A stretch of DNA of 64,000 bases from Flavobacterium sp. LC2016-23. Lineage in GTDB: Bacteria; Bacteroidota; Bacteroidia; Flavobacteriales; Flavobacteriaceae. The notes beneath the pieces were generated by a model. It worked only from the letters and a program-made list of their open reading frames with translations. It was not told the origin of the DNA and did no database searches. Where the stretch lies: positions 62,001-126,000 of the forward strand of contig NZ_WKKE01000003.1 in the NCBI RefSeq assembly GCF_009674775.1, in the 5' to 3' direction. The translations under genes were made by a program, and so were the position numbers. Position 1 is the first letter of the stretch. Each line of letters starts with the position of its first letter. Below are positions 8,238 through 16,832 of this stretch, piece by piece.

Positions 8238-8633
8238 ATGGTACAAAAAACATCGAATGCCTTTATAGCGGCATCCTGGGTAGCTCTTGGAGCCGGAACA
8301 GTAGGATTTATAGTAGGGCTTGCCAGAGCTGAAATGTTATTAAACGAAAAAGGATATTATTTTACAGTCTTAATGTTTGGTCTTTTCGCTGTAGTTTCCC
8401 TGCAAAAAAGTGTTAGGGACCGACTTGAAAAATTACCTGTAACAGATATTTATTACGGTATCTGCTGGTTCGGAACACTTTTATCAATTGTATTATTAGT
8501 AGTGGGACTTTGGAACGCAACCATTCTGCCAAGCGAAAAAGGATTCTATGCATTTGCTTTTTTATTAGCCTTGTTCGGAGCGATTTCGGTACAAAAAAAC
8601 ACAAGGGATAATATGTCATTCAATAACGAATAA
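8238..8633 (+). CDS. yiaA: YiaA/YiaB family inner-membrane protein
   Basis: 131 residues made of two copies of the YiaAB two-helix unit. Residues ~8-60 (FIAASWVALGAGTVGFIVGL ... KGYYFTVLMFGLFAVVSLQKSVRD) and ~72-125 (GICWFGTLLSIVLLVVGLWN ... KGFYAFAFLLALFGAISVQKNTRD) repeat the same pattern, including the EKG(Y/F)Y and (V/L)QK(S/N)xRD ends. This gives four transmembrane helices. The family has no defined biochemical function. It lies 14 nt downstream of the DUF2459 gene and ends before a bidirectional terminator. Confidence 0.85.
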   Translation: MVQKTSNAFIAASWVALGAGTVGFIVGLARAEMLLNEKGYYFTVLMFGLFAVVSLQKSVRDRLEKLPVTDIYYGICWFGTLLSIVLLVVGLWNATILPSEKGFYAFAFLLALFGAISVQKNTRDNMSFNNE

Positions 8634-8676
8634 TATTTAAAACACTATTAATTAAACCAACTTCCAAATTAACCAC

Positions 8677-8708
8677 AAAAAAAGCTCCATTTTCATGGAG
8701 CTTTTTTT
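8677..8708. terminator. Bidirectional terminator
   Basis: A perfect 14-bp stem (AAAAAAAGCTCCAT / ATGGAGCTTTTTTT) with loop TTTC lies between the convergent yiaA-like gene and carB. Confidence 0.9.
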
Positions 8709-8724
8709 ATATCAGGATTCGAGA

Positions 8725-11580
8725 TTATTTACTCAAATACATTTTTCTTCTGGAGTACAATTCGTAGAATTGATCATCTTTTAAGTCATCAATAAACAAG
8801 ATACTTTCTCCTGTTGATTTCATTTCAGGTCCTAATGCTTTGTTTACATTATGGAACTTGCTGAAAGAGAAAACCGGTTGTTTGATAGCGTATCCTTTTA
8901 ATTGTGGATTGAAATCAAAGTCAGTCACTTTATTATGTCCTAACATTACTTTAGTAGCGTAGTTCACATAAGGCTCTCCGTATGCTTTTGCAATAAACGG
9001 AACTGTTCTGGAAGCTCTTGGATTTGCTTCGATAATGTAAACCGTATCATCTTTTATCGCAAACTGAATATTGATCAGACCCACTGTTTTAAGTGCTCTC
9101 GCAATTTTTACCGTGTGGTCTTTGATTTGCTGCATCACAAATTCTCCCAGATTAAAAGGAGGCAAAGTAGCATTACTATCTCCCGAGTGCACTCCGCAAG
9201 GCTCAATGTGTTCCATTATTCCGATAATGTAAACATTACCATCAGCATCACAAATAGCATCTGCTTCCGCTTCGATGGCTCCCGCTAAATAGTGGTCTAA
9301 AAGTAGTTTATTTCCAGGAATCGTTTTCAATAAGTTGATTACGTGTTCTTCCAGTTCTTTCTTGTTGATTACAATTTTCATTCCCTGACCTCCTAATACA
9401 TAAGAAGGACGGATCAATAACGGGAAGTCTAAAGTATCTGCTAAAGCAGAAGCTTCGTCAGCAGTTTCAGCGATTCCGAATTGTGGAAAAGGAATATGTA
9501 ATTCTCTCAATAAATCAGAGAATCTTCCTCTGTCTTCGGCTAAATCCAGTGCATCAAAACTGGTTCCGATGATTTTTACACCGTATTTAGATAATTTTTC
9601 AGCCAGTTTTAACGCGGTCTGTCCACCCAGCTGCACGATTACACCTTCCGGTTTTTCATGCTGGATAATATCATAAATATGCTCCCAGAAAACAGGTTCA
9701 AAGTACAATTTATCTGCTGTATCAAAATCAGTCGAAACTGTTTCAGGATTACAGTTGATCATGATCGTTTCGTAGCCGCATTCTTTAGCAGCCAATACGC
9801 CGTGAACACAAGAATAATCGAACTCAATTCCCTGCCCGATTCTGTTTGGTCCGGAACCTAAAACGATGATTTTCTTTCTGTCTGTTACCACACTTTCGTT
9901 ATCCACATAACGCTCACCATTTGCTTTTTCGATTTCAGCCTCAAAAGTTGAATAGTAATAAGGTGTTTTCGCTTTAAATTCAGCAGCACAGGTATCTACC
10001 AGTTTAAACACACGATTTATGTTCATATCCATACGCAAAGTATGCACTTCGCTTTCCAGACAATTGACCATGTGAGCAATCTGTCTGTCGGCAAAACCTT
10101 TTTGTTTCGCTTCAAGCAATAACTCTTTTGGCAGATTAGAAACTTTATAGTTCGAAATTTCTTTTTCTAACGTATAAAGTTCTTCGTATTGTTTCAGGAA
10201 CCACATATCGATTTTTGTGATTTCATGAATACGGCTCAATGGGATTCCCATAGCAATCGCATCATAAATTACAAAAACACGATCCCAACTTGCGAAAGTC
10301 AGTTTCTCGATAATCTGTTCGTAGTTTTTATATCCTTTTCCGTCGGCACCTAAACCGTTACGTTTAATTTCTAATGATTGGGTTGCTTTGTGTAAAGCTT
10401 CCTGAAATGAGCGTCCGATTCCCATCACCTCACCCACAGATTTCATCTGAAGTCCAAGAGTTCTGTCAGCACCTTCAAATTTATCAAAGTTCCAGCGTGG
10501 TATTTTTACGATTACATAATCCAGAGTTGGTTCAAAAAGAGCCGAAGTCGATTTTGTAATCTGGTTTTGCAATTCATCTAAATTGTATCCTAAAGCCAGT
10601 TTAGAAGCAATTTTAGCAATCGGATAACCGGTTGCTTTAGAGGCTAATGCAGAAGAACGGGATACACGAGGATTGATTTCAATCGCCACAATATCTTCTT
10701 TTTCATCTGGCGAAACTGCAAATTGTACGTTACAGCCTCCTGCAAAATTTCCGATACTGCGCATCATCAAAATAGCATAATCACGTAATTTCTGGAATGT
10801 CGTATCCGATAAGGTCATCGCGGGTGCAACCGTAATGGAATCTCCGGTATGAATTCCCATTGGATCCATATTTTCGATCGAACAAATGATTACTACGTTA
10901 TCATTTTTATCTCTCAAAAGTTCCAGTTCGTATTCTTTCCACCCCATTAAAGCTTTATCAATCAATACTTCATGTATTGGAGAAGCTTCAAGTCCGCGGG
11001 TTAAAAGTTCATCAAAATCTTCTTTTTTGTAGACAATTGCTGCTCCTGTTCCTCCAAGTGTAAATGAAGGACGAATTACTAGCGGAAAACCAAATTCCTG
11101 AGCAATTTCTTTCCCTTCTAAGTAAGAAGTAGCCGTTTTTGCCGGTGCAGTTGGTACATTAATTCTTTCTAAAAGCTGTTTAAACTGCTCTCTGTCTTCG
11201 GTAATATTAATCGCGTTTACATCAACCCCAATTAATTTTACTCCGAAATCCTGCCAAATTCCTTTTTCTTCCGCTTCCAGACATAAATTTAAAGCTGTCT
11301 GTCCTCCCATGGTAGGCAAAACTGCATCGATTTGCGGATGTTCCTTCAGAATTTCAATAATCGATTTTGTTGTTAATGGTTTCAAATATATATGATCGGC
11401 CATAGTTGGGTCGGTCATAATAGTCGCTGGATTTGAGTTTATCAAGATAACTTCAATCCCTTCTTCACGAATAGAACGTGCAGATTGAGAACCTGCATAA
11501 TCAAATTCGCAAGCTTGACCAATAACAATAGGTCCTGAACCTATTATTAAAACTGATTTTATTGATGTGTCTTTAGGCAT
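8725..11580 (-). CDS. carB: Carbamoyl-phosphate synthase large subunit, lacking the MGS-like C-terminal domain
   Basis: 951 residues. Both synthetase halves are present: the first carries IIGSGPIVIGQACEFDYAG at the N-terminus and RPSFTLGGTGAAIV, and the second repeats VLGSGPNRIGQGIEFDYSC and RPSYVLGGQGM. The enzyme makes carbamoyl phosphate from glutamine-derived ammonia, bicarbonate and 2 ATP, for pyrimidine and arginine synthesis, with a small subunit (CarA) that is not in this window. Usual CarB proteins are about 1070 residues. This one ends right after the second ATP-grasp region (GPEMKSTGESI ... RRKMYLSK), so the MGS-like domain that binds UMP, IMP and ornithine is absent. The end is clean, followed by a terminator, so this looks like a lineage trait and not a broken gene. 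Confidence 0.96.
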   Translation of the reverse strand: MPKDTSIKSVLIIGSGPIVIGQACEFDYAGSQSARSIREEGIEVILINSNPATIMTDPTMADHIYLKPLTTKSIIEILKEHPQIDAVLPTMGGQTALNLCLEAEEKGIWQDFGVKLIGVDVNAINITEDREQFKQLLERINVPTAPAKTATSYLEGKEIAQEFGFPLVIRPSFTLGGTGAAIVYKKEDFDELLTRGLEASPIHEVLIDKALMGWKEYELELLRDKNDNVVIICSIENMDPMGIHTGDSITVAPAMTLSDTTFQKLRDYAILMMRSIGNFAGGCNVQFAVSPDEKEDIVAIEINPRVSRSSALASKATGYPIAKIASKLALGYNLDELQNQITKSTSALFEPTLDYVIVKIPRWNFDKFEGADRTLGLQMKSVGEVMGIGRSFQEALHKATQSLEIKRNGLGADGKGYKNYEQIIEKLTFASWDRVFVIYDAIAMGIPLSRIHEITKIDMWFLKQYEELYTLEKEISNYKVSNLPKELLLEAKQKGFADRQIAHMVNCLESEVHTLRMDMNINRVFKLVDTCAAEFKAKTPYYYSTFEAEIEKANGERYVDNESVVTDRKKIIVLGSGPNRIGQGIEFDYSCVHGVLAAKECGYETIMINCNPETVSTDFDTADKLYFEPVFWEHIYDIIQHEKPEGVIVQLGGQTALKLAEKLSKYGVKIIGTSFDALDLAEDRGRFSDLLRELHIPFPQFGIAETADEASALADTLDFPLLIRPSYVLGGQGMKIVINKKELEEHVINLLKTIPGNKLLLDHYLAGAIEAEADAICDADGNVYIIGIMEHIEPCGVHSGDSNATLPPFNLGEFVMQQIKDHTVKIARALKTVGLINIQFAIKDDTVYIIEANPRASRTVPFIAKAYGEPYVNYATKVMLGHNKVTDFDFNPQLKGYAIKQPVFSFSKFHNVNKALGPEMKSTGESILFIDDLKDDQFYELYSRRKMYLSK

Positions 11581-11677
11581 TTTATTTGTATTGTGTAGTT
11601 ATATTTTACTGAAAAGCGGCTATAGTTTGTTAAAAACCAAAACATTACTGCTTTTTATTACTGACAAGGTATAAAAA

Positions 11678-11705
11678 AAGGCGATACTAAAAAAAGTAAC
11701 GCCTT
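11678..11705 (-). terminator. Terminator of rpmH
   Basis: On the minus strand an 11-bp stem with one A/A mismatch (AAGGCGTTACT-type arm) is followed by a run of seven T. It lies 20 nt after the rpmH stop. Confidence 0.72.
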
Positions 11706-11724
11706 ATTTATGTTTATAGAAACA

Positions 11725-11886
11725 TTATTTTTTGTGTCTAGGTTCGCTAGAAACAGTCAATTTATGTCTTCCTTTAGCTCTTCTGCGCGCTAGAACTTTT
11801 CTTCCATTCGCAGAAGCCATTCTGTCCATAAATCCGTGCTTATTTCTTCTTTTTCTTTTCGATGGTTGAAACGTTCTTTTGCTCAT
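11725..11886 (-). CDS. rpmH: 50S ribosomal protein L34
   Basis: 53 residues, very basic, starting [19 protein letters not shown] and continuing [20 protein letters not shown], the universal L34 signature, with a short Bacteroidota tail ([10 protein letters not shown]). L34 is a structural protein of the large ribosomal subunit. Start and stop were read directly from the sequence. A strong promoter (TTG, 19 nt, TATATTTG on the minus strand) lies at 11959-11988 and a terminator follows, so it appears monocistronic, unlike the usual rpmH-rnpA pair. Confidence 0.97.
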
Positions 11887-11958
11887 TGCTTTGTATCTTT
11901 AAAATGGTATCTAATATCTGTTTTCTGTTTTTGAATATCGTTATTCTAAAACCGAGTG

Positions 11959-11988
11959 CAAATATACAAAGACTTTTTTTTCTGGCAA
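11959..11988 (-). promoter_or_regulatory. Promoter of rpmH
   Basis: On the minus strand, TTG (11986-11988), a 19-nt spacer and TATATTTG (11959-11966) match the Bacteroidota consensus, about 73 nt before the rpmH start. It is divergent from the promoter at 12023. Confidence 0.82.
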
Positions 11989-12022
11989 GTACTTTAATAA
12001 AAATATTTTTAATTCATTTTAC

Positions 12023-12030
12023 TATATTTG
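12023..12030 (+). promoter_or_regulatory. Promoter -7 element of the TPR gene
   Basis: TATATTTG matches TANNTTTG and lies 22 nt before the ATG of the next gene. No clean TTG was found at the -33 position. Confidence 0.6.
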
Positions 12031-12052
12031 CAAGCACAAATATACATCTATT

Positions 12053-12568
12053 ATGTTTCACAAAAATATTAAACTTATTTTGGCCGGACTTCTAGTAGTC
12101 GCTGGCGTTTGGCAATTTACAGAAAGTAATATCGGGAACGGAATTTTCCTTATTTTACTGACTGCAATTCCGATTTTTCTTTACTTCAAAAATGAATTTA
12201 TCCTTTTAGCCTTCCTTAAATTAAGAAAACAAGACTTTGAAGGGGCTAAAAAATGGCTGGCATACATTAAAAATCCTGAAGCGGCACTAGTAAGAAAACA
12301 ACAAGGATACTTTAATTACCTGCACGGAATCATGTTATCTCAAACGAATATCAACCAGGCAGAGAAACATTTCAAGAAAGCAATCGAACTTGGATTATCT
12401 ATGGATATGGATTTGGCAGTAGCTAAATTGAACCTTGCCGGAGTTGCCATGTCACGCAGAAGAAAACTGGAAGCTACCAATTTACTAAATGAAGCTAAGA
12501 AATTAGACAAACAAGGTATGCTGAAAGAACAAATCACAATGATGAAAGAACAAATGAAGAAAATCTAA
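12053..12568 (+). CDS. Membrane protein with C-terminal tetratricopeptide-like repeats
   Basis: 171 residues. The N-terminus holds two transmembrane helices (residues ~6-25, ILAGLLVVAGVWQF, and ~28-46, IFLILLTAIPIFLYF). Residues ~57-150 form helical repeats of the TPR kind (GAKKWLAYI, YFNYLHGIMLSQTNINQAEKHFKKAIELGL, AVAKLNLAGVAMSRRRKLEATNLLNEAKKL), suggesting a cytoplasmic scaffold on a membrane anchor. I do not recognise a named family. It is transcribed alone, with a promoter at 12023 and a terminator after it. Partner and role unknown. Confidence 0.72.
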   Translation: MFHKNIKLILAGLLVVAGVWQFTESNIGNGIFLILLTAIPIFLYFKNEFILLAFLKLRKQDFEGAKKWLAYIKNPEAALVRKQQGYFNYLHGIMLSQTNINQAEKHFKKAIELGLSMDMDLAVAKLNLAGVAMSRRRKLEATNLLNEAKKLDKQGMLKEQITMMKEQMKKI

Positions 12569-12592
12569 CGATTTTTTAAATCCCAATATTAG

Positions 12593-12630
12593 AAATCCCA
12601 AATTCCAATTGTGAATTTGGGATTTTTTAT
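12593..12630 (+). terminator. Terminator of the TPR gene
   Basis: A perfect 13-bp stem (AAATCCCAAATTC / GAATTTGGGATTT) with a 7-nt loop is followed by a T-run, 24 nt after the stop. The next 100 bases hold only short direct repeats (GGAATTT). Confidence 0.82.
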
Positions 12631-12742
12631 TTTAGATTTCTGAGTTTAGACTTTAGATTAAACGGCACCCGTTACCCTTTGCGAAGTCGAAGGCCTGGAA
12701 TTTGGAATTTGGAATTTCAAATATTAGAATTTTACACCCCTC

Positions 12743-13402
12743 TTATTCTTCCAATATAATCGAAGGCAGGTTTTCATTAAGCCATTTGTACTTATTGATA
12801 ATCATAACATGAGTGCCTCCTTTTACCACAATACAGCTTTTGATATACTTAATCGGAAAAACATCATCCTGATCCCCGTGAATATGAATTACATTTTCAT
12901 CCACCTGATTTCTGTCCCACAGAATAACGGACTCTACCGCCCATTGCAAATAATAAAGATCGCGGACAGACAGGAATTTTTCGTATAACTTAATGCGTTT
13001 GTTTATTTTTTCTCCAAACGAAAACTTCGCCAGCTTTTCTACATTCAACAGTAATTGCATCGGAATCAACTTATAAGCTTTCGTGGTTTTTCCAATTTTC
13101 ATTCTTCTCGGAAATTCAAAATTACTTCTGACACTTGAGATAATAATGACTTTTCGGACCTGAATATGTCTGGCCATTTCCTGAACCAGAATACCTCCGA
13201 AAGAAACTCCGATCAAAACCGGATTCGGATGCTTGATGTTTTTGGTAATTCGGAGTGCGTAATCGGACAAAGGTTCTTTTGGAAGCGGAATTTCCCATTC
13301 TAATAAACACATTTCAAAAATGGATTCATCTAAGTGAATCCTTTCAAAAATGGATGAACTTGCTGCCAGTCCTGGCATAAAATAAACCGGAATTTTACTC
13401 AT
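12743..13402 (-). CDS. Alpha/beta hydrolase
   Basis: 219 residues with an alpha/beta hydrolase fold. The N-terminal strand VYFMPGLAASSSIFE resembles the oxyanion-hole loop; the nucleophile elbow is GVSFGG (Ser near residue 68); the acid is probably in HGDQDDVFP (near residue 175); the catalytic His is in GGTHVMI (near residue 198). There is no signal peptide, so it is cytoplasmic. The substrate cannot be predicted; small-molecule esterase or thioesterase activity is plausible. It stands alone. Confidence 0.83.
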   Translation of the reverse strand: MSKIPVYFMPGLAASSSIFERIHLDESIFEMCLLEWEIPLPKEPLSDYALRITKNIKHPNPVLIGVSFGGILVQEMARHIQVRKVIIISSVRSNFEFPRRMKIGKTTKAYKLIPMQLLLNVEKLAKFSFGEKINKRIKLYEKFLSVRDLYYLQWAVESVILWDRNQVDENVIHIHGDQDDVFPIKYIKSCIVVKGGTHVMIINKYKWLNENLPSIILEE

Positions 13403-13582
13403 TGGATCAAAAGAAATTATAATTATAAATTTCGTTACAAAGTTTAAAGTTACTTTTTTTTAATACAATTTAAGCAAATTTCGGACCGCAATATTACAGC
13501 GGAAATAAAAAACGAGTCCCCAAAGTAATAGTCCGTATGACCTCTTTGATAAAAAATAATTCAATATTGAAAATCAATTGAT

Positions 13583-13590
13583 TACCTTTG
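13583..13590 (+). promoter_or_regulatory. Promoter -7 element of the GNAT-like gene
   Basis: TACCTTTG matches TANNTTTG and lies about 105 nt before the start of the next gene, implying a long leader. The -33 element is unclear. The 292-base gap from 13403 to 13694 holds nothing else I can support. Confidence 0.5.
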
Positions 13591-13694
13591 TATTTGAAAT
13601 AAAACAGGATTAAAAAGCTTATACAGAATTTTCTTTCATCCTTATTTCATGCCTCAAACCTATTATTAAACAGGACCTAAAACACAAATTTGTT

Positions 13695-14000
13695 ATGGAA
13701 CACACAATTGAATCTATGGAAATCAAAGACAATACTTTCGCAAGACAATTTGAAACCATAGTACCGGAAGGAATGCTTACTGTTGAATATTCATTTCAGG
13801 AAAAAAAGATTTTCTTAACCAAAATCAACACCCCGGAAGGTTACGATAATCAGGCAGTAATTGATGCATTACTTAAAAACATCATGGGAGTCATTATCGA
13901 AAAGAAATTCAGACTGATGCCTATTTCCCCAAAAATTGCCTTATTCATTAAAAAAAATCCAAAATACAAAGAATTGCTTCCTCCGGGAATCAGGATTTAA
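13695..14000 (+). CDS. Small GNAT-family N-acetyltransferase (YjdJ-like)
   Basis: 101 residues. The pattern SMEIKDNTFARQFETIVPEGMLTVEYSFQEKKIFLTKINTP... followed by a LMPISPKIALFIKKNPKYKELL end fits the single-domain GCN5-related acetyltransferase family (Acetyltransf_CG), where P..Y...F..K.P.Y forms the C-terminal signature. These proteins are about half the size of normal GNAT enzymes. The acceptor substrate is unknown. The gene converges with the DASS transporter gene with only a 2-nt gap. Confidence 0.78.
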   Translation: MEHTIESMEIKDNTFARQFETIVPEGMLTVEYSFQEKKIFLTKINTPEGYDNQAVIDALLKNIMGVIIEKKFRLMPISPKIALFIKKNPKYKELLPPGIRI

Positions 14001-14002
14001 CA

Positions 14003-15433
14003 TTAAAAGTAGCCAATAACCCGAAGCCAGGCTCCACCGATCGTCATATAAATGAAGAGCATGACTACACCGGTTATGAGGCCTTTTATCCACCAGTCTT
14101 TCAGATCGACATACCCGCTCCCGAAGAATACCGGAGCCGGGCCGTGGCCATAATGCGTTAAAGTTCCGTACAGCGATCCTATAAAGCCTAGCATAAAAGC
14201 CAGCAGTAATCCCGGAATTCCGAGCGAAACCCCCACACCAAGCAAGGCCGCATACATGGCCGCCACGTGTGCTGTTGCGCTGGCAAAAAGATAGTGGCTG
14301 AAGAAATACACCAATACAATAATCGGAAAAGCCATCTGCCAGCTTAATCCGCCGATTTCTGCTTTAACCAGATTACTGAACCAGCCAATAAATCCTAACT
14401 CGTTAAGCGAACTGGCCATCATGACCAAAACCGAGAACCAGACAATAGTGTCCCATGCTCCTTTTTCAGCTTTTACATCTTCCCAGGTTAAAACCGAAGT
14501 TAAAAGCAAAATAACCAGGCCTATAAAAGCAGTGGTGGTGGCATCAATAGAAAACAGATCACCGGTCATCCAGAGAAACAACAAAATAAAGAAAGTCAGA
14601 AGCATCATCCATTCGTTTCGGGTAATAGCGCCCATTTCTTTCAGTTTTTGCGCAGCAATCTGAGGAGCATCTCCCGTTTTTTTAAGTTCGGGCGGATAGA
14701 TTTTATACAATACGAAAGGAATCACAAAAAACGCCACCAAACCCGGAACAATTGCCGCAACAGCCCATGAGATCCATGTAATTTTTATGCCCAGATTGAA
14801 TGCGAATTTCTGGCACATCGGATTACTCGCAGTTCCTGTCAAAAACATAGAGGAAGCAATCAGGTTCATATTATAACTGTTCAGTGTCAGAAAAGCACCT
14901 AATTTCCGGTGTGTTTCCGGCTGATCCGGCATCGATCCAAAACTCATTGACATTGATTTCATGATAGGATAAATAATTCCTCCGCCCCTCGCCGTATTAC
15001 TCGGTACAGCAGGAGCCAGAACTAAATCGGCCAGCCCTAAGCCATATGCCAGTCCGAGTGAGCTTTTTCCAAATATTCGTATGAACAGAAAAGCAATTCT
15101 GTTTCCCAGGCCCGTTTTAATAAATCCTCTTGCGATAAAAAACGAAATTCCAATCAGCCAGATTACTTTATCTCCAAAACCTTTCAACGCCAAAGTTATT
15201 GATTTTCCCGGATCACCTGGAGCCAATACCTGTGAGAAAGCTGTTAATGCAATGGCAATCATACACATAGTTCCCATTGGAGCAGCCTTGAGTATAATTC
15301 CAACAATAGTAGCAACAAAAATGGCAAATAGATGCCATGCTTCTACAACAACACCCTGCGGCGCAGGAATCAGCCAAATTGCAATTCCAACAGCAAGTGT
15401 AATAAGCGTCTGAGGTATTTTTACTTCTTTCAT
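14003..15433 (-). CDS. DASS-family anion:sodium symporter (dicarboxylate/2-oxoglutarate type)
   Basis: 476 residues with about 12 hydrophobic helices. Two pseudo-symmetric substrate-site motifs are visible: SNTARGGGIIYPI (near residue 145) and the ASATAHVAAM segment (near residue 385), corresponding to the SNT signatures of the DASS/CitT family. Other family segments are LTLNSYNMNLIASSMFLTGT and YGTLTHYGHGPAPVFFGSGY. Relatives include 2-oxoglutarate/malate and citrate/succinate translocators in the inner membrane. The gene is 20 nt downstream of an outer-membrane porin, forming a porin-transporter pair. The exact substrate is not readable; a di- or tricarboxylate is most likely. Confidence 0.9.
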   Translation of the reverse strand: MKEVKIPQTLITLAVGIAIWLIPAPQGVVVEAWHLFAIFVATIVGIILKAAPMGTMCMIAIALTAFSQVLAPGDPGKSITLALKGFGDKVIWLIGISFFIARGFIKTGLGNRIAFLFIRIFGKSSLGLAYGLGLADLVLAPAVPSNTARGGGIIYPIMKSMSMSFGSMPDQPETHRKLGAFLTLNSYNMNLIASSMFLTGTASNPMCQKFAFNLGIKITWISWAVAAIVPGLVAFFVIPFVLYKIYPPELKKTGDAPQIAAQKLKEMGAITRNEWMMLLTFFILLFLWMTGDLFSIDATTTAFIGLVILLLTSVLTWEDVKAEKGAWDTIVWFSVLVMMASSLNELGFIGWFSNLVKAEIGGLSWQMAFPIIVLVYFFSHYLFASATAHVAAMYAALLGVGVSLGIPGLLLAFMLGFIGSLYGTLTHYGHGPAPVFFGSGYVDLKDWWIKGLITGVVMLFIYMTIGGAWLRVIGYF

Positions 15434-15453
15434 AAACCCGGGATTAAATTATA

Positions 15454-16617
15454 TTAAAGTCGAAGCTGTAACTGGATTAGAAACAGTTCATCATTATATG
15501 TTGCTGTATCAGGAATACTTTTATCAAATCTGTCTATTTCAAGACCCATCTCAATTCGGCCTAAATAGGCTTTCCCAAATTCAAGGCTTAGCATCGGTGT
15601 ATAGGTCTGACGAACGTTGGGCGCCATTTTATAATTCGGATCAAAAGATTCGTAACGGCATGAAAACTCCAGCGAGGACAACTTTCCGTAATTTACGGTA
15701 TATCTCAAATTGGGCATGATATAATAACCACGCATCTGATAATCGGCAACATTTGGAGTCCTAGCCTCTACTGGTAATGAAAAATAGGAGTTGTGATTTG
15801 TTCCTTGTTTGTATTCAGCCTGCAGATCAAAGGTAAATTTATCGGTAAGTCTAAAATCACCGCTGATATCGGCTCCTAAAGCAAAAACATCTTTTTTGAA
15901 AACTTTTCCGATTCCGCCGTTCAGCCCTAAATTAATTTTATTGGCCCTGGATAATCCGAAAACCCAGCGCGTTGAATATTGCTTCCCGTTATCTTTATCT
16001 TTTTCCTGATTCTTCCCATTTCCGTTTAAAACAGAAACCGCATAACTGACGGGTACTTTTCCAATCTCTACCGATCCGGTCGCAGAAGCTCCAATCTGAA
16101 AACTGGTCCAGCCGTTTTTTCCAAATTCATAATACTGATTGGAAAAATCGAACGATTTAATAATATCAACGGGAACCAGTTCCTCTATACCAAAGGCCGG
16201 ACGAAACTGACCTCCGGTTAAAGCAAGATATTTACTAAAGGTATATTTCGCATAGGCATTTTCAAGTACTTTACTTTTGGGATCCGACTTAAAGTCAGCC
16301 AGGTTCACCAAAATAACCACTTCTGTTTCTTTGCTTAGTTTCGTATTAAGTCCAACCCGCATCCTTTTGATATCGAAAGAACTTCGTGTAACATCTTCGC
16401 CTGAAGCATGATGAACTCCCATGACATCTACATTATCTCCAAAGGAAGAAAGATAGCGCGCCTGAAAAAGTCCCTTGAATTGAAATTGAGGATATTTAAC
16501 TGCTTCTTCAGAATCAACAGTTCCCTGATTCACATCAGCCTGAGCATTCATGAAAAGCGGTATTATAAAGAGTATAAAAGCAATTCTAATTCGCAAAGAC
16601 TTATTCATAATCTCCAT
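15454..16617 (-). CDS. OprO/OprP-like outer-membrane porin
   Basis: 387 residues: signal peptide (ending FMNAQA) followed by a beta-barrel of the phosphate-selective porin O/P family. It shows SSFDIKRMRVGLNTKLSKETEVVILVNLAD (typical second and third strands), LTGGQFRPAFGIEELVPVD and a C-terminus ending QLQLRL. Start at 16617; an internal ATG at 16608 (MNKSLR...) is an alternative. Its partner 20 nt downstream is a DASS transporter, so it probably lets the same anion cross the outer membrane. The call of porin is firm; anion selectivity is inferred. Confidence 0.87.
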   Translation of the reverse strand: MEIMNKSLRIRIAFILFIIPLFMNAQADVNQGTVDSEEAVKYPQFQFKGLFQARYLSSFGDNVDVMGVHHASGEDVTRSSFDIKRMRVGLNTKLSKETEVVILVNLADFKSDPKSKVLENAYAKYTFSKYLALTGGQFRPAFGIEELVPVDIIKSFDFSNQYYEFGKNGWTSFQIGASATGSVEIGKVPVSYAVSVLNGNGKNQEKDKDNGKQYSTRWVFGLSRANKINLGLNGGIGKVFKKDVFALGADISGDFRLTDKFTFDLQAEYKQGTNHNSYFSLPVEARTPNVADYQMRGYYIMPNLRYTVNYGKLSSLEFSCRYESFDPNYKMAPNVRQTYTPMLSLEFGKAYLGRIEMGLEIDRFDKSIPDTATYNDELFLIQLQLRL

Positions 16618-16781
16618 AAGTAATTAGATTTTTTACAGACCGATTTAAAAATGAGATTTTTTTCCTGAAAAAGACAAATCCTTTGGTATTGCATTTAAAA
16701 ACATTCCTCTAAAGTAACAAAAAAAGCAACATATTGTAAAAAAAATTGCACTAAAATTATGTTACCAAAGTATAAAACCAA

Positions 16782-16811
16782 AAAAAGCGCAGGAATTACC
16801 CTGCGCTTTTT
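16782..16811. terminator. Bidirectional terminator (mainly for the ABC-F gene)
   Basis: A perfect 12-bp stem (AAAAAGCGCAGG / CCTGCGCTTTTT) with a 6-nt loop. It lies 22 nt beyond the stop of the minus-strand ABC-F gene. Confidence 0.88.
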
Positions 16812-16832
16812 GTTTGTATAGATTTTTAAAAA

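Noticed and set aside
13122..13310. Second minus-strand frame within the alpha/beta hydrolase
   Set aside because: An out-of-frame shadow; the hydrolase frame carries the catalytic motifs.
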